From contig NC_031770.1 in assembly GCF_001522545.3 (NCBI RefSeq), forward strand, positions 91,406,339-91,470,338: DNA of 64,000 bases, given 5' to 3'. Under the pieces are notes generated by a model, which saw only the letters and a list, made by a program, of their open reading frames with translations, was not told the origin of the DNA and did not search any database. Both the position numbers and the translations under genes were made by a program. Below, in pieces: positions 24,573-35,893 of the stretch; positions within the stretch are counted from its first letter, which is position 1; each line of letters opens with the position of its first letter. The stretch is from Parus major (lineage: Eukaryota > Chordata > Aves > Passeriformes > Paridae).

Positions 24573-25083
24573 TGAGTTGGGTTTGCAGGGACAGGTTTTG
24601 GTAAGGGAAACTACAGAGATGGCTTCTGTGAGAAGCTTCCAGCAGAGCCAATGCCAGACAGCTCCAAGACACTCACACTGGAGAAATTCATGGAGAGACT
24701 GCAGGCTGAAACAGGGGAAAGATTCCTCTCCCTGAACAGTGGCAGAGAAAACCTGTGGTGAACTGACTATAACTCCCATTCCCATCTCCCTGCACTGTTG
24801 AGGGATGAGGAAGGAGAGAGGGATGGAGGGAGGGGTGTGGGGAGGATATTTTTAGGATTTATTTTACTTTTCATTATCCTGCTCTCATTTTGTCAGTAAT
24901 GAATTCAATTAATATCCCCAAGTTGGGTCTGTTTTGTCCATGATGGAATTTTGGTGAGAAATGTCTCATGGATCTGAACTCATGAACCTTTTTTATATTT
25001 TCTCTTCCCTGTCCAGTTGTGGAGGGGTGAAATAGAGTGACTTTGGTGGGTGTCTGGCATCCAGCCAGGGTCAGCCTACTGCA
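24573..25083 (+). mobile_element. Solo LTR of an ERVL-type avian retrovirus (family B), internally shortened
   Basis: The 5' end (tg, then ttgggtttgcagggacaggt, then ttggta) matches the common avian ERVL-type LTR start. It is followed by ctacagagatggcttctgtgagaagctt, agccaatgccagacagctccaagac, gtggtgaactgactataactcccattcccat, aggaaggagagagg, taatgaattcaattaatatccccaagt and the end gtctggcatccagccagggt then cagcctactgca. These landmarks are in consensus order. The central array of ccacgctggagcag-like tandem units of the full LTR is mostly missing, which gives about 511 bases. A polyadenylation region is visible as taatgaattcaat, a decayed AATAAA context. Flanks gcact (24568-24572) and gtact (25084-25088) form a probable 5-bp target duplication with one mutation. 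Confidence 0.85.
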
Positions 25084-25583
25084 GTACTCTAAGAGGGAAT
25101 TGTCTTTATGAGGATGTATGACTAGTTAAATTTGCAAAGACTGATCTTGTTTATAGTTTCCAGTAAGGACCTTGGCACAAAATGCATCAGTATGCTATTG
25201 AAATGCATTCATGTTACAGAAACCAGGAGGCATATTAAAGCACAAGAATTTTAAAAAAGACACAGAGGAAGAATTACATGACCTTGAAGACTAAACTGAT
25301 AGAAATGGGATAGTTTTAATAATGAATGTTCAAAATCACATACTTTATTAGTCATAAAGTGAAAACTGAAAACCACCATAGTAAATAAAATATTTGGATT
25401 ATCAGTCACTAAGGGGTAGGATGAGCTGTACTGTCAGGGATGTGTGAGGATGTCCTATATGGTCTCCAGTTGCCCCTCCACCACATGCTGCGTCTCTGGT
25501 AAGTTCTTTATAGTATCCTGTTAGCCCCTGCATCTGAAGTGGTGCTGGATGTCTACATTTAGGTGAATGAACTAACCTTTTAA
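25084..25583. other. AT-rich unique sequence, no gene seen
   Basis: No gene or repeat recognised apart from the right copy of the probable LTR target duplication at the left edge. Confidence 0.6.
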
Positions 25584-25886
25584 AGATGTTTTTCTATCCA
25601 TCTTGTGGCAGATTTGACAGACAATGTGCCTGTGTTGGCAAACCTAGAGCATCCTAACTGGACAGGACCAGTATCTTTCAGTAACCGGATCCTGCCTGTA
25701 GTAGCTGAAAAGGTCTGTAGGAATTGGTGACTGAGATAATTGTGTATCATGGAAGTAAAGGCCAAGCACACAGGAAGATACCTACCTGAGGCATTTTATC
25801 CACATGGAAAATTTCACCTGGATGATGATAATGTGCCAGCCAGTGAAAAAGCCATGTCACTGAAAAATGCACTGGTAACAATATAA
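25584..25886 (+). other. Unidentified frame with two clustered stops, gene-relic candidate
   Basis: One plus-strand frame is open from 25584 to 25727 and again from 25749 to 25883, separated only by a tight pair of stops (25728-25730 and 25737-25739). The predicted residues have ordinary protein-like composition rather than the Lys/Phe/Ile bias of random AT-rich sequence; examples are NLEHPNWTGPVSFSNR and KFHLDDDNVPASEK. A tttttctatccatcttgtggcag string just before 25611 resembles a 3' splice acceptor. I do not recognise the protein. The opposite strand is also open at 25580-25771, which weakens the case. It could be an exon relic, a transposon scrap or chance. Confidence 0.25.
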
Positions 25887-28800
25887 AATGTGTGTTATGT
25901 TTCGGTTCTTATGAAGAAGAAAGTCAAATTAGTACAGGTTATTTCTTGATATTTCCAGAAGTTCTAGAATACCACTAAAGTGATCAAGGTAATAGATGTT
26001 ATCAGAAGATACTGAAAATGTAAACATAAATTATATTTTGTCTCATGCATCAGAAGTAAAAACTCCAAACAAAAATAATCTATTTAACCAAATTTCTGCA
26101 ACTTAAGAAAAACCTTACATAAGCATATTGTAATTTAAATTTTTGCTAGAAATCTGTGGAAATCACAGAGTCACCAAATAAAATAAGAATTGGAATATTA
26201 AAATAATGTCAGAGGAAAAATATAACTACTTTTTGGATGCAAGTTGATTAACTTAAGGAAAGCTGACTATAGATAGTTTCAGAAGCAGCAGACACAAAAT
26301 GTTTCTCATTATGTTCTGTATTGATCTAAGACAGTTTAACAACCACTGCTGGTTGGAGAACTATGTTTTTCCTTGATAAAATAATTCTATGTCTGTGTCC
26401 TTGTATCGACTGCCCTTACAATAACAGTGTTATTAATGCAGAGGTGTTAGTCGATCTCTATACTCACTTCAGACACCCATGTTTAAGAACTGTCTTATAC
26501 TGTTTTCTGTTGTTCTTTTTCATGATGTAATAATTTATTTTAAAATGAAGGTATTGGCTCCTTAAAAAAAATGACTATACACTGCAGCCAAACCTGCAGC
26601 ACTCCAGTTTAACGACTTGTAGAGAAGGAGAGGTTTTGATTTTGAGGATTGGGTAGGGATATTTTTTCATTAGATCTAGACAAAACCTTTTCAGACTATT
26701 TTTTTACAGTGCATTACACCTATCAGAAGAATTAGTGTATAAATATTATAAATGCTGTTTAGAAATTCATCTTTGCATCATTTTCTTCTGGAAGTACAGC
26801 ATATACTGTTGTGTTCAGTTTTTTCCAAAAGCAAACTAATTCAGATTGATATTTTCATGATGCTTTTGGCATACAAAGCAGATGTATTCCTAAAACAAAT
26901 TGTTAAATTATACAATTAACATACATTTATAAATTTAATTATATATATGATAAAATATTTTAAAATGTGGGGAGGAATAAAATCCTAATACTAGCAAAGT
27001 AATTTCAGAGATCAATCAGCATGCAGTGGGGTAAGCCTTTTCTCACAGTTCACATGGACAAATACGCTTGATTCCTGCCCCTTAAATTTCTACAGAACAA
27101 TTATGTTGTTGTTAAGTATTTTCATTTTGATTACAAATGCCAAAAGCATTCTGGATTCTGCAGTAAAGTGACAGATCGGAATGATACAATGAGCAGACAG
27201 CTGAAGGGCCATGTGGGACAATTAGTGAATTTGTGCATCACTTACCCAAATTTACAGTTTACATAATGAAACATAGTGTGTGTATTTCACCTTCAAATTC
27301 ATATCTTCAGTAAGTATAAAAGCATAAATTTAACTTTCCTGTAAAAGGCTTAACTACAGAGGCACATGTGTGGAAATTTTAGAATAAGCATAAGCATTCA
27401 TATGACTAATAAGTATATTTCAGGTACATTTCCATTTGGATCTTACACTTTCAAGTTTTGGAACTAACATTTATCTGTCCTGTCCTTCTGAAGCTGAGCA
27501 GTCATCTCACTCCTTTTTAGCCTCCTATTCTGTCTTTCATCTATTCACCACCCCTTTCACATCATTGAACCAGCTGACTTAACAAAGTTAAACTTGGGCC
27601 AGTTGTTTTCAACTTTTATGTAATATCGAATTCATTCCTTCTGAAGTAAAAAAAAATGCACTGTAAATATTCTATGATGTAAAATACAGTATTGTTGCAT
27701 ACTCTCTCTTGATTTATAACTTCAGTGTTTTATAGTCATGACAATCCATCTGCTGTGTTTGCTGATAACTTATTCTTAACTTCTGGACCAAATCCACTGA
27801 AATATCTTATTTTTCTATAAATAATTCCCCATCACATCTTTATAATTTGATCAAAAGTTTCAGTGATTAGTACTCCATAGAGAAATGCCACTTCTTTACT
27901 GTAAATAGGCAGTTTAATCTTCTAATTTCTCATTACAGACATGGATGGATTGTTTTCCTGTTACCACATATTCATCTCTCTAAACAATTTTTCCTATAAG
28001 AAACAAAAAAATGACTGACTTTTGTTCAACATAGGATAAGGACAGTAGCAAACAAATGTCTAAATAATATACTGTACTTTTATTTAAAGGCATTAGAAAT
28101 GGCTAACATGCTATACTACCTAAATAAATGGGTAAGTTGTCATTGCATACTGTAGTATTAAATGCACATGCTATATGCTTTACCATTACCTGCTGAAGCA
28201 TCAATGCAGATTGTATAGTTACATGTATATATATACATGAAAAATAATCTTAAAATTCAAGAGATATTAGCCTTAATGGACTGATATTAGCCATTAGTAC
28301 ATTTATGTTTTAGATATGAAACTAAGCTAAATGTTTTTTCTGCATTTTTTTTTCTTAACATATTGAAATGGGGATAGTACAGTCATTTTGATATTGTAAA
28401 AGGACAGCCTGTAAGCTTTATATTGAAATAAACGAGACTGAAAATAATCCATCTTGCCACCAATTCTTCTGCTGATTTTTTGTCTGTATGCATAACTATT
28501 AATTTGTCAGATATCCATGTGCTGTCTGAAAGACAAGCGAGCATAAAATACTGATCAGATATTTGCCCTCCTACCAGTTTCACAAAAGAAAAAGATGACA
28601 TATAAACAAGAATGAAAATGCTCTAGTAAAATTATTTATAGCACAGTGTAATTCTGTCACATTATTTCATCTTTGTTGGCTTTAAAACATTCTGACATTT
28701 CCTAATTAATGTTATTATATATGCTAATTCTTGGTAAGAGGGGTCTAAAAAGCACAGCTGAGAACATTCTTTCTTGTTTGCATAATTACTCTGAGCAGCT

Positions 28801-29184
28801 GTATACCTTATTTTTTCAATATAAAGCATTAAATACAAGTTAAGCCAAATAAAGATTCACTAGTATAATTTCCAATCAGTATATGATTGGAATTATCATA
28901 TATTTAAATTACATAAAAATACATTTATTTTCTTAAGAAATTTGAATTGGTGTGTCTCTATCATACACAAAACTTGAAATGTATGTCATCCATATACAAA
29001 AAAATCTGTCAATCTGTTTAGTTTCCCTTTTGTTATGCTATGTGGTGTCTTCAAGATAAAACTTCAATGACATTCAGTGTAACAAAACATTGCTGTCACT
29101 GATTTTGGTTTAGGTAAGTTTATGTATCCTGCAACTTTTTTTTTTTTCCTGGTGGCTTCTGTTGAACCACATTTAGTACATCCA
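25887..29184. other. AT-rich unique sequence, no gene seen
   Basis: No gene, RNA gene or confident repeat. A bulged inverted repeat lies at 28865-28896 and a short tatatata run near 28227. Confidence 0.65.
28865..28896. repeat. Inverted repeat with one bulge (13-bp arms)
   Basis: The arms ataatttccaatca and tgattggaattat pair fully except for one extra T in the left arm, around the loop gtata. Confidence 0.8.
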
Positions 29185-29303
29185 GATGTGGTCCTGGGGA
29201 ACATTTTAGTTTAGTTTAGAGGTGTACCACACAGTGTTGGGTTGAGGGGATTGCAGTCAATAATCTTGGAGGTCTTTTCCAACCTTAATGATTTCATGAC
29301 AGT
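29185..29303 (+). mobile_element. CR1 LINE 3' end
   Basis: The segment reads gatgtggtcctggggaacat, then acagtgttgggttgagggga, then aatcttggaggtcttttcca, then accttaatgatttcatgaca. These match the last part of CR1 in order, including the ggtcttttccaacctnaatgatt motif and a decayed copy of the terminal ATTCTATG octamer. It is 5'-truncated to about 120 bases and has no coding content. Confidence 0.88.
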
Positions 29304-29451
29304 GTATGAGACATAAATATGTGCTGTATATATGTCATGTGTATATGTAATATGTAAATGACATTTTAAGCATTTTTCCTGGACAGGCTGACATAAACAA
29401 GGTTATCTATGCTAGGAAACAATCTTTTGCAGAATTCTTGGTTACTTTTTA

Positions 29452-29757
29452 ATGAGAAACATTAATCAGGAGAGCCCTGTAGTAACACAGCAGTGTTTGT
29501 TTCTGTGGCATGGTTATGTTTGTGGGGGTGCTGTGCCATACATGCCTCCTACCTGCTGCAAAAGGACTTTCTGCCTCTGGTCACTGACTGAGGTGGCTGA
29601 GGAGCCCACTGAAGGCACCTTCAGGGACTGCTGTAATGACATAGAAGGGAATGTGCCAGCCTCTGCTTCCCTTGCCACTCCCATCTCCATTGCCAAGTCA
29701 GAGCCTTCTGTTCCTGTTACTGGCAATAATACTGATTTTGCAGAATTCCTTGTTTAA
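29452..29757 (+). other. Open GC-richer patch, unidentified
   Basis: A 101-codon plus frame crosses a roughly 300-bp patch that is noticeably GC-richer than its flanks. The predicted product has balanced composition (Cys-, Thr- and Pro-containing, no hydrophobic run). The minus strand is also open (29514-29726), which argues for composition rather than selection. I recognise no family. An old transposable element fragment or gene relic are both possible. Confidence 0.25.
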
Positions 29758-30564
29758 AATACTAATTATAAAAGGAAATTGCATTTATAATTTATGCTGA
29801 TTACTTGGCAGTCAAAAAAAAAAAGTGTTGCCCCAGAAGTTCTCAGAAATACCTCAAGCCTTCTCAGCAGTTTGAAGATGAATGTGTAAACATGGAATAT
29901 CCTGAGCATTAACCTACACCTTTCTGACTATTTTAGGATCTAGAGTTTCCTTTCCCGTGAAATTAACTTCCAATGTATAAATTTTCCAGCTTAGATAGAT
30001 TTTTAGTTTTTTTCTCCCTGCATTACAGTCTGTTGCATTGCCTTACTATTCTATATGGCATGCCTTTGGCTAGCTCTAGGAAGTATCACAGCTTCTCTCT
30101 CTATTAGTTCCATGATACCAGCTACAATAGCAGATTTTGGCTAAAATAATTTTGTATTCTTTTTTCAGGGAACACGCAAGTAAATTGATCAATTGATGTC
30201 TGGCAGTAATGAAATGTCTGCATTTTAGGCATTCATATATTCTGTATACATATTACACATGATCTATTTAAGGCTGACTTCAGAATAACTGTAAACCGCA
30301 CTGTATTTATGTATATTTTGTAGTCAAACACTGTGCAGTTTGTCCCTCCTCTTTCTGATGTTACATATGTTCTAAGTAAAGCAGCCTCTGTGTCCAGACC
30401 TGCAAGATGCTGAGCACTTTCAATTCCCAGTGAAGTCTGCAGCTGAGAACAGATCATGTCTTACAATATTTACATGCCAAGGTGTAAGTCCCTCGTGAGC
30501 CTTACGCAGAATGTCTGTGCACACAAATTGAAATGTGCTTGCCATGTGCACTTCCCCATGGGAC

Positions 30565-30665
30565 AACTCCCCTGTGCCCTCCCTTCTCCGGGTGCTCCCC
30601 GCAGCCCAGCCCTGCGGGCACAGCGGTCACAGGTGACCCATGCAGGTGACCTGGTGATTCCATTG
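30565..30665. other. Small GC-rich patch with repeated GGTGACC
   Basis: This is one of the most GC-rich 100-bp stretches of the window, with several CpG sites. It contains an inverted repeat GGTCAC-ag-GTGACC (30625-30638) and a second caggtgacc at 30643-30651. The AGGTGA strings resemble nuclear-receptor half sites, but the 7-base spacing is not standard. Its function is unknown. Confidence 0.45.
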
Positions 30666-32210
30666 CCACTCCATTGACCGCAGTCACCTTGAGCATGACC
30701 TTAATATGATCTCTGAAATATTTTAAGAGTTTGTCAGGTGCAAATGTGATGAACACAAAATGTTAATGAAAGAGTTCAACACCATTAAATCTGCTTATAT
30801 TTAAAAAAAATGTGGGATGTAATTTGTGGCAGATGCATTTTATGTAAGTCTTCCATACAAATTTTGAGCAATCTAAGATTCATGTGATAGCAGTTCTACA
30901 AAAATACTTTATTAGAAAATATGTAGTTATAAGCAACTTAATTTCAGTGTGATCTGCTTTAATCAGCAGTTACCATTTTCTTCAGTGTTTGTAGCCTTCG
31001 CAACATACTTTTCAATAATAAGATTTCATATCTGTTAAAAATAAATTTTATGTATTCTATTTGATATCTTCTTAATGTTTCAAAATCTTTCCTGCTTGTT
31101 GTTCATGGAGCTGGAGTATGAATAATATTCTTTACGAAGGCAATATTTTTTCCCTTTGTGTGAATTGCCTAAGAATTGCTCTCAGTTTAAATGTATATAT
31201 TGATCAAATGTAAATATGAGCAAAATATGAAAAGTTTCCAGGTAATGGATGGATGTTGAGAGGTTCATTTCAGCTTTGCATCACATATGATGGTTCTCTG
31301 AAAGCAGACGTTCTGCCATTGTACCCTCCTCCCCATCATCAAATACATGAAAAATAACAAAGCAGGACAGATTAGTAAATTACCAATAATCACTGGGTAA
31401 ATTATTAATATTCACTGGTGTAAGCTCAGAGATTATTAAGCAAAAAATAGTTAAAATTACGTAAATTAAAAATAGGAGGGAGAAAAGTCCAGAGGCTTTG
31501 GGAGTGGTTACAACAGAGAAAGGCAGGGACTGGGCAAGTGGCAAAAAAAAGGGCAAAAATAGACCTGTGGAACTAGGGAGGGAGAAAGACGAACCAAGAC
31601 TATATGACCATGACACTAGAGCAAAAAGCTGGTTTATTTCTCGTTAAGGGATTGTGTCTTACTTCAGATAACACAGCTTAAATCTTTTTATGATTCCTAC
31701 CTTGTTACTTTCCCAATTCATATGGCTTGCTTAAGGGTCAATGCCTAAAAAGTCACTCATCTTGCAATAATTGAGACCAGACTATGGACTTTGGTAGGTA
31801 TTTTACCCAAATGGTGTTGTCTCCAAAAGCAATGGAAAAAATGTGAGAGAATAGCTGAAATACTTTAAAAAAAGTTAAACTAGGTGCATGTTTTTAATAA
31901 CTTAGTACTTTATATGTGGATGCATGTGTACTGGTGTAGGTACGGGGATGTGTGTGGCTATCCATAATGAATAACTTGATTTCTGTCATTTACATGCATC
32001 ACTTTGCCCTGGAAAGGTGAGGTGTGACTTAAAGACATTTTAATTTGTGTTGTGGCTTCACCTAAGAAAGGCAGCAGGGAATCAATTGAGCTAATTTTTT
32101 GACTGGAGGAAGTAGTTGAGATCTCTGTCATTCCAGACTGCAGCATATTTTACTTAGCACATTTATCTGAATTTAACTTAATGAATAAATGAAAAGCATG
32201 CCATTTGTAA

Positions 32211-32225
32211 TTTTTTTTTTTTTTT
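32211..32225. repeat. T homopolymer run
   Basis: Fifteen uninterrupted T bases. No SINE or LINE body with a poly-A tail is recognisable next to it. Confidence 0.9.
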
Positions 32226-33073
32226 GAATTATAGATAATTCATCCAATATTTGATCTTCACAGATTTCAACACTATTAAACAAATTTTCTTCATTCTTAA
32301 CTCTTATTTTTGGTTTAGATGCTCTTTTTCTATGTTATACAATACTCTATGCAAATTCTAAGATTCCATGTATTTCCTTTGATAAATTTCAAGTATCAGA
32401 TAGTGCATTAAGGAATGTCAGCAAACAGTCAGTTCTTCATGTCTTTTCAAAAGCATCCTATATAGTTTTATACCTGTATAGACTAAAGAACTTACATGTT
32501 TATATTGCAGAGGGAGAAGATACAAAACTGTTAGATAATGACAGTAAGATGTTGAAGTCAATGGGATTTGTTTATGATAATGCAATTAGAGTTAAACCCA
32601 TGATTTTGAAAAATCCTGTCTTTCAGCTTTATTTTTTAATAAAGGTATTGTTTTTAAATAAATATTTTTTACCAACAAGGACAAATCCTTGTCAACTGTT
32701 GCTTTTTTTCCTGATTGTTATTTCTGTGATGTGGTACCACTCATGTTTTTCTCACTTGTCAGACAAAAAAAAAGTGAAATAGCATTGTCTTTACCACAGT
32801 AACAGAAGATCTAGTTTCAAATGGTTTTCCTTTTCATAATTACTGAGCCTTTGTTTTTCACTATCTTTTATGATAAAATGTATTTTTGCTTAGTATGACT
32901 TGCACAGGTGGTTTTTTAGTTCTTGCTTTCATCTTCTGTGTATTATTTATGAACAACAGTGATTCCTCTATGTTTCCTTTACTACTGGCAGTCTTTCTAC
33001 CAATAGACTCAGCAAGTGGCAATCCTTCCTTAGATGTTTCAGTTTAGTATTGCTCTTTTGGAAATAAACCAAA

Positions 33074-33112
33074 AATTTTCATGTTGGAAGTAGACTTTCC
33101 AACATGAAAATT
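33074..33112. repeat. Perfect inverted repeat (16-bp arms, 7-nt loop)
   Basis: The arm aattttcatgttggaa (33074-33089) is followed by the loop gtagact and its exact reverse complement ttccaacatgaaaatt (33097-33112). Perfect identity over 16 bases with mixed composition is unlikely to be chance and suggests a recent local inverted duplication. It has no transposon context. Confidence 0.95.
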
Positions 33113-35739
33113 CTGTTAATGATTGATGGCATTTATCTAAAACTGCCAGCATACCTCTAAGTGAGACTCTGTGGAGCTTCACCAAGGAAGAAAGGAAATA
33201 TTTCCAAAAGTAAGGTGGGTAATTGGATGGGTTGGAGAAGGGGAAGTAGGAAGAAGTAATTTACCACAGTAAGTGGAGTTTTCTGGAGAGATAACATATT
33301 TCTGACATATTCCACCTTGATCTGGTTGTCTCTCTCCAGCCAGTACTTTCCAGTGCAGGAGTAGCAGGGTCGAGCAGACCAGACTGCCGTACTGGGATTT
33401 ACGCATCCCCCAAAACCAGGAACTGGAGGCTACTTGGAGCCAGCAGCCAGAGCAGCCCGGACATGACTGAGCTGTTGTTCACAATCTGTGTCATGTGCCA
33501 GTTTGGGTCTATTTCTGGGGGTTTAATTTTTTTCTCAGTCTATTACTGAATGAAGTGTTTCTTATCTCAGTGTCCATTGTCCTCATACTTTCTCATGTCA
33601 GCTACCTTCTACAGCAATATTTTTAGCTCATAATTCTGTTTTTACTTATTTCAGGAAAAGGTAGAACATCCCCTGGGATTGCAGTTAATAGCTTCAAGAA
33701 AGATCTATATAGACAAGGTCATACACTGTGAGAAACTTAATAGTAATAACAAATGTATCAATCCTGCCAAGCTCAGAACTATTCACTAATTCTTGGAACT
33801 AATTGTATCCCTCTAGGAAGAGTGCTGGACAGGAATTAAGCAAAACAGCTGAGGTGATATTCACTATTACCACTGTCTGTATTTTAACACTCAGCTTCTC
33901 TAGTGAGATTCACAAGACTAACTCCTGATACTTGGAACAGGCTGGTAGAAAATTTTGACTTTAGGCTGAATCTCAGACTGGTGCTGCACTCCAGATGTCA
34001 AATTCAGTGAAAAGTCAAGGATCGGGACAAACTGGAGCCTACACTTGTGGCTTCTACATAATTCAGTTAGTTTTTATGCCTGTAGCTGGTCTCTTGTGGG
34101 AAACAGAAGTGCATAATCAAAGGCATTTATGTCCAGATCCACGTAGGTTCAGCATGGTCTGAGAAGTCTGATCAAAGCAGTCTCTGTGGTAGGTATCACT
34201 TTCTTGAAGTTGGGTTAGGCAGGGCTTTGAAACAGGTACCTAAACAGTCTGAAAGCTGAAAATAATACAGAATGTTTCCAGTACTTTAAATTCAACTGTT
34301 CAGGGAGAGTTTTTGTCTCAAACATTCAACACAGAGAGTATCTCAGATTAAAGGTTTTGAATCACGTTCCTGAAAGTAAGCAAATAAAATTCCATGCAGA
34401 CAAGACTTGCAGTAACTAAGTGGTTCACCAAGTGCTTGACTGGCATTTCTTAATGCAAATCTCTGTGTAAGATCTTGGGATATAATGCCATCTACTGGCA
34501 TTTTATTTGCTATCTATGTATGTTGCTTAGAAATATGGAAGACCTCTGAGCTTGCTGGAGTGACTACTTCAGCATCACAGGGATGATTCAGTCTTCTGAA
34601 AATGACACTAACAGGCTGATTTATTTGCTGACACATGGCTGTGAGGAGGCTGATGCTCCAGAAGGTCACAGGGCTCCAAAGGTCTCCATGTTACTGCTGA
34701 AAAATCCATGTGGACGTTTTGAATAGCCTAGAATATATAAAATGTCCTTTAATGCTTAAAGATATCTAGGAAATGGAAATGAGACCTAGATCTTCTCTAG
34801 ATGCAAATAGAATCTAAAGCACCTCTTCATAGACCACCTGCCTGCAGAAAACTCCTTTTAGTTACCCAAATCTGGAACTGAGCCAAGGACATTTCCTTCT
34901 AACAGCTGTGTGGGGACACTGGGGCAAATACCTCCTCTCTGTCTCCTTTCACACAGAGGAAGCCAAGTTAACTAATTTTGGCAAGCATCAAACTTTAATA
35001 TGCCTATGGTCAGCAAAAAGTAAAATATCCTACAGCTCAAACATTTCTAGCATACTTAAATGTTAAGGTAGACAAAGACTGAATGATATAATTAATATTA
35101 AAGTGCTCAATTACACAGAACAATTTAATGACAATTTACTAATATCTACTTTGGCTTCAGTATTATTAAATGTATTTTGCTATTAACTTTTATTATTTTT
35201 AAATATGGGTTTTATAAGGTATTTTTGGTTACTGGTGAAATTACGCATGAGGAGACAGATGTGTTGCAAAAGCTTCCAGTACAGGATAAGTTGGCTGCCT
35301 GTAGCAGATATTGGATATTTTTTAGTATGTACAAAAGATACACAGTAAATGATCTTTGGTCCATCTAATAGGAAGAAAATTACATTAAAATAATATATCT
35401 CTCAAAGACTGGAGCATTAATTACAATTTTACAGATCTGTAAGAGAATAATTACAAGTAAATGAAGGCTATGTCTAGAATTTCAAATAGCATCTTCTGTG
35501 GTTTTACATTTTAAAGTTAGATGCATCTCACATACCTAATTTATGTCTGATTCTGTCTTTGGATATTTCTCAAGGATACAGCATCAGCCCCTTAGCACAT
35601 TCATTGATCAGATCCAGATTGCAATGTTGGCATTTCTTTATGTAGTAAATCCCAACTTTGACAAAAAAATTGCAAGTTAGAAATGTTTTTAAAATTAGAG
35701 TGTCGAAATCCTTAATAAACTCATTTAACTATAACGTTT

Positions 35740-35893
35740 AAAAAAAAAAAAAGAAAAAAACAAACAAACAAAAAAACAAACAAAACCCCCAATGACAACA
35801 CCACTTCAAAAACCCCGAACAACAACAACACCACCACCCCCAATCCTCCCCCCCCCAAAAAAAACAAACCCAAAAGTACCAAAACCCAAACCA
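35740..35893 (-). repeat. A/C-rich strand-asymmetric low-complexity tract
   Basis: For about 150 bases the plus strand is nearly all A and C (CAAA units, then CAA and CCA units, then C-runs). The minus strand is therefore G/T-rich, like the tract at 5960-6237 but inverted. C-runs lie at about 35786-35790, 35813-35816, 35837-35841 and 35848-35856, so the minus strand carries four G-runs. Two minus frames of 67 and 73 codons here translate to Phe/Val/Gly/Cys/Trp-rich low-complexity strings and are not genes. Confidence 0.88.

Larger units (their letters stand above)
29304..35739. other. AT-rich unique sequence with two GC-richer patches
   Basis: No gene is supported. Items of note are an open GC-richer patch at 29452-29757, a GC-rich patch at about 30565-30665, a T-run at 32211-32225 and a perfect hairpin at 33074-33112. 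A GC-richer stretch at about 33340-33460 is unexplained. Confidence 0.6.

Noticed and set aside
8765..25083. Possible proviruses formed by paired LTRs (8.8, 22.8 and 24.6 kb)
   Set aside because: The LTRs belong to different families or orientations and no gag/pol/env-like sequence lies between them.
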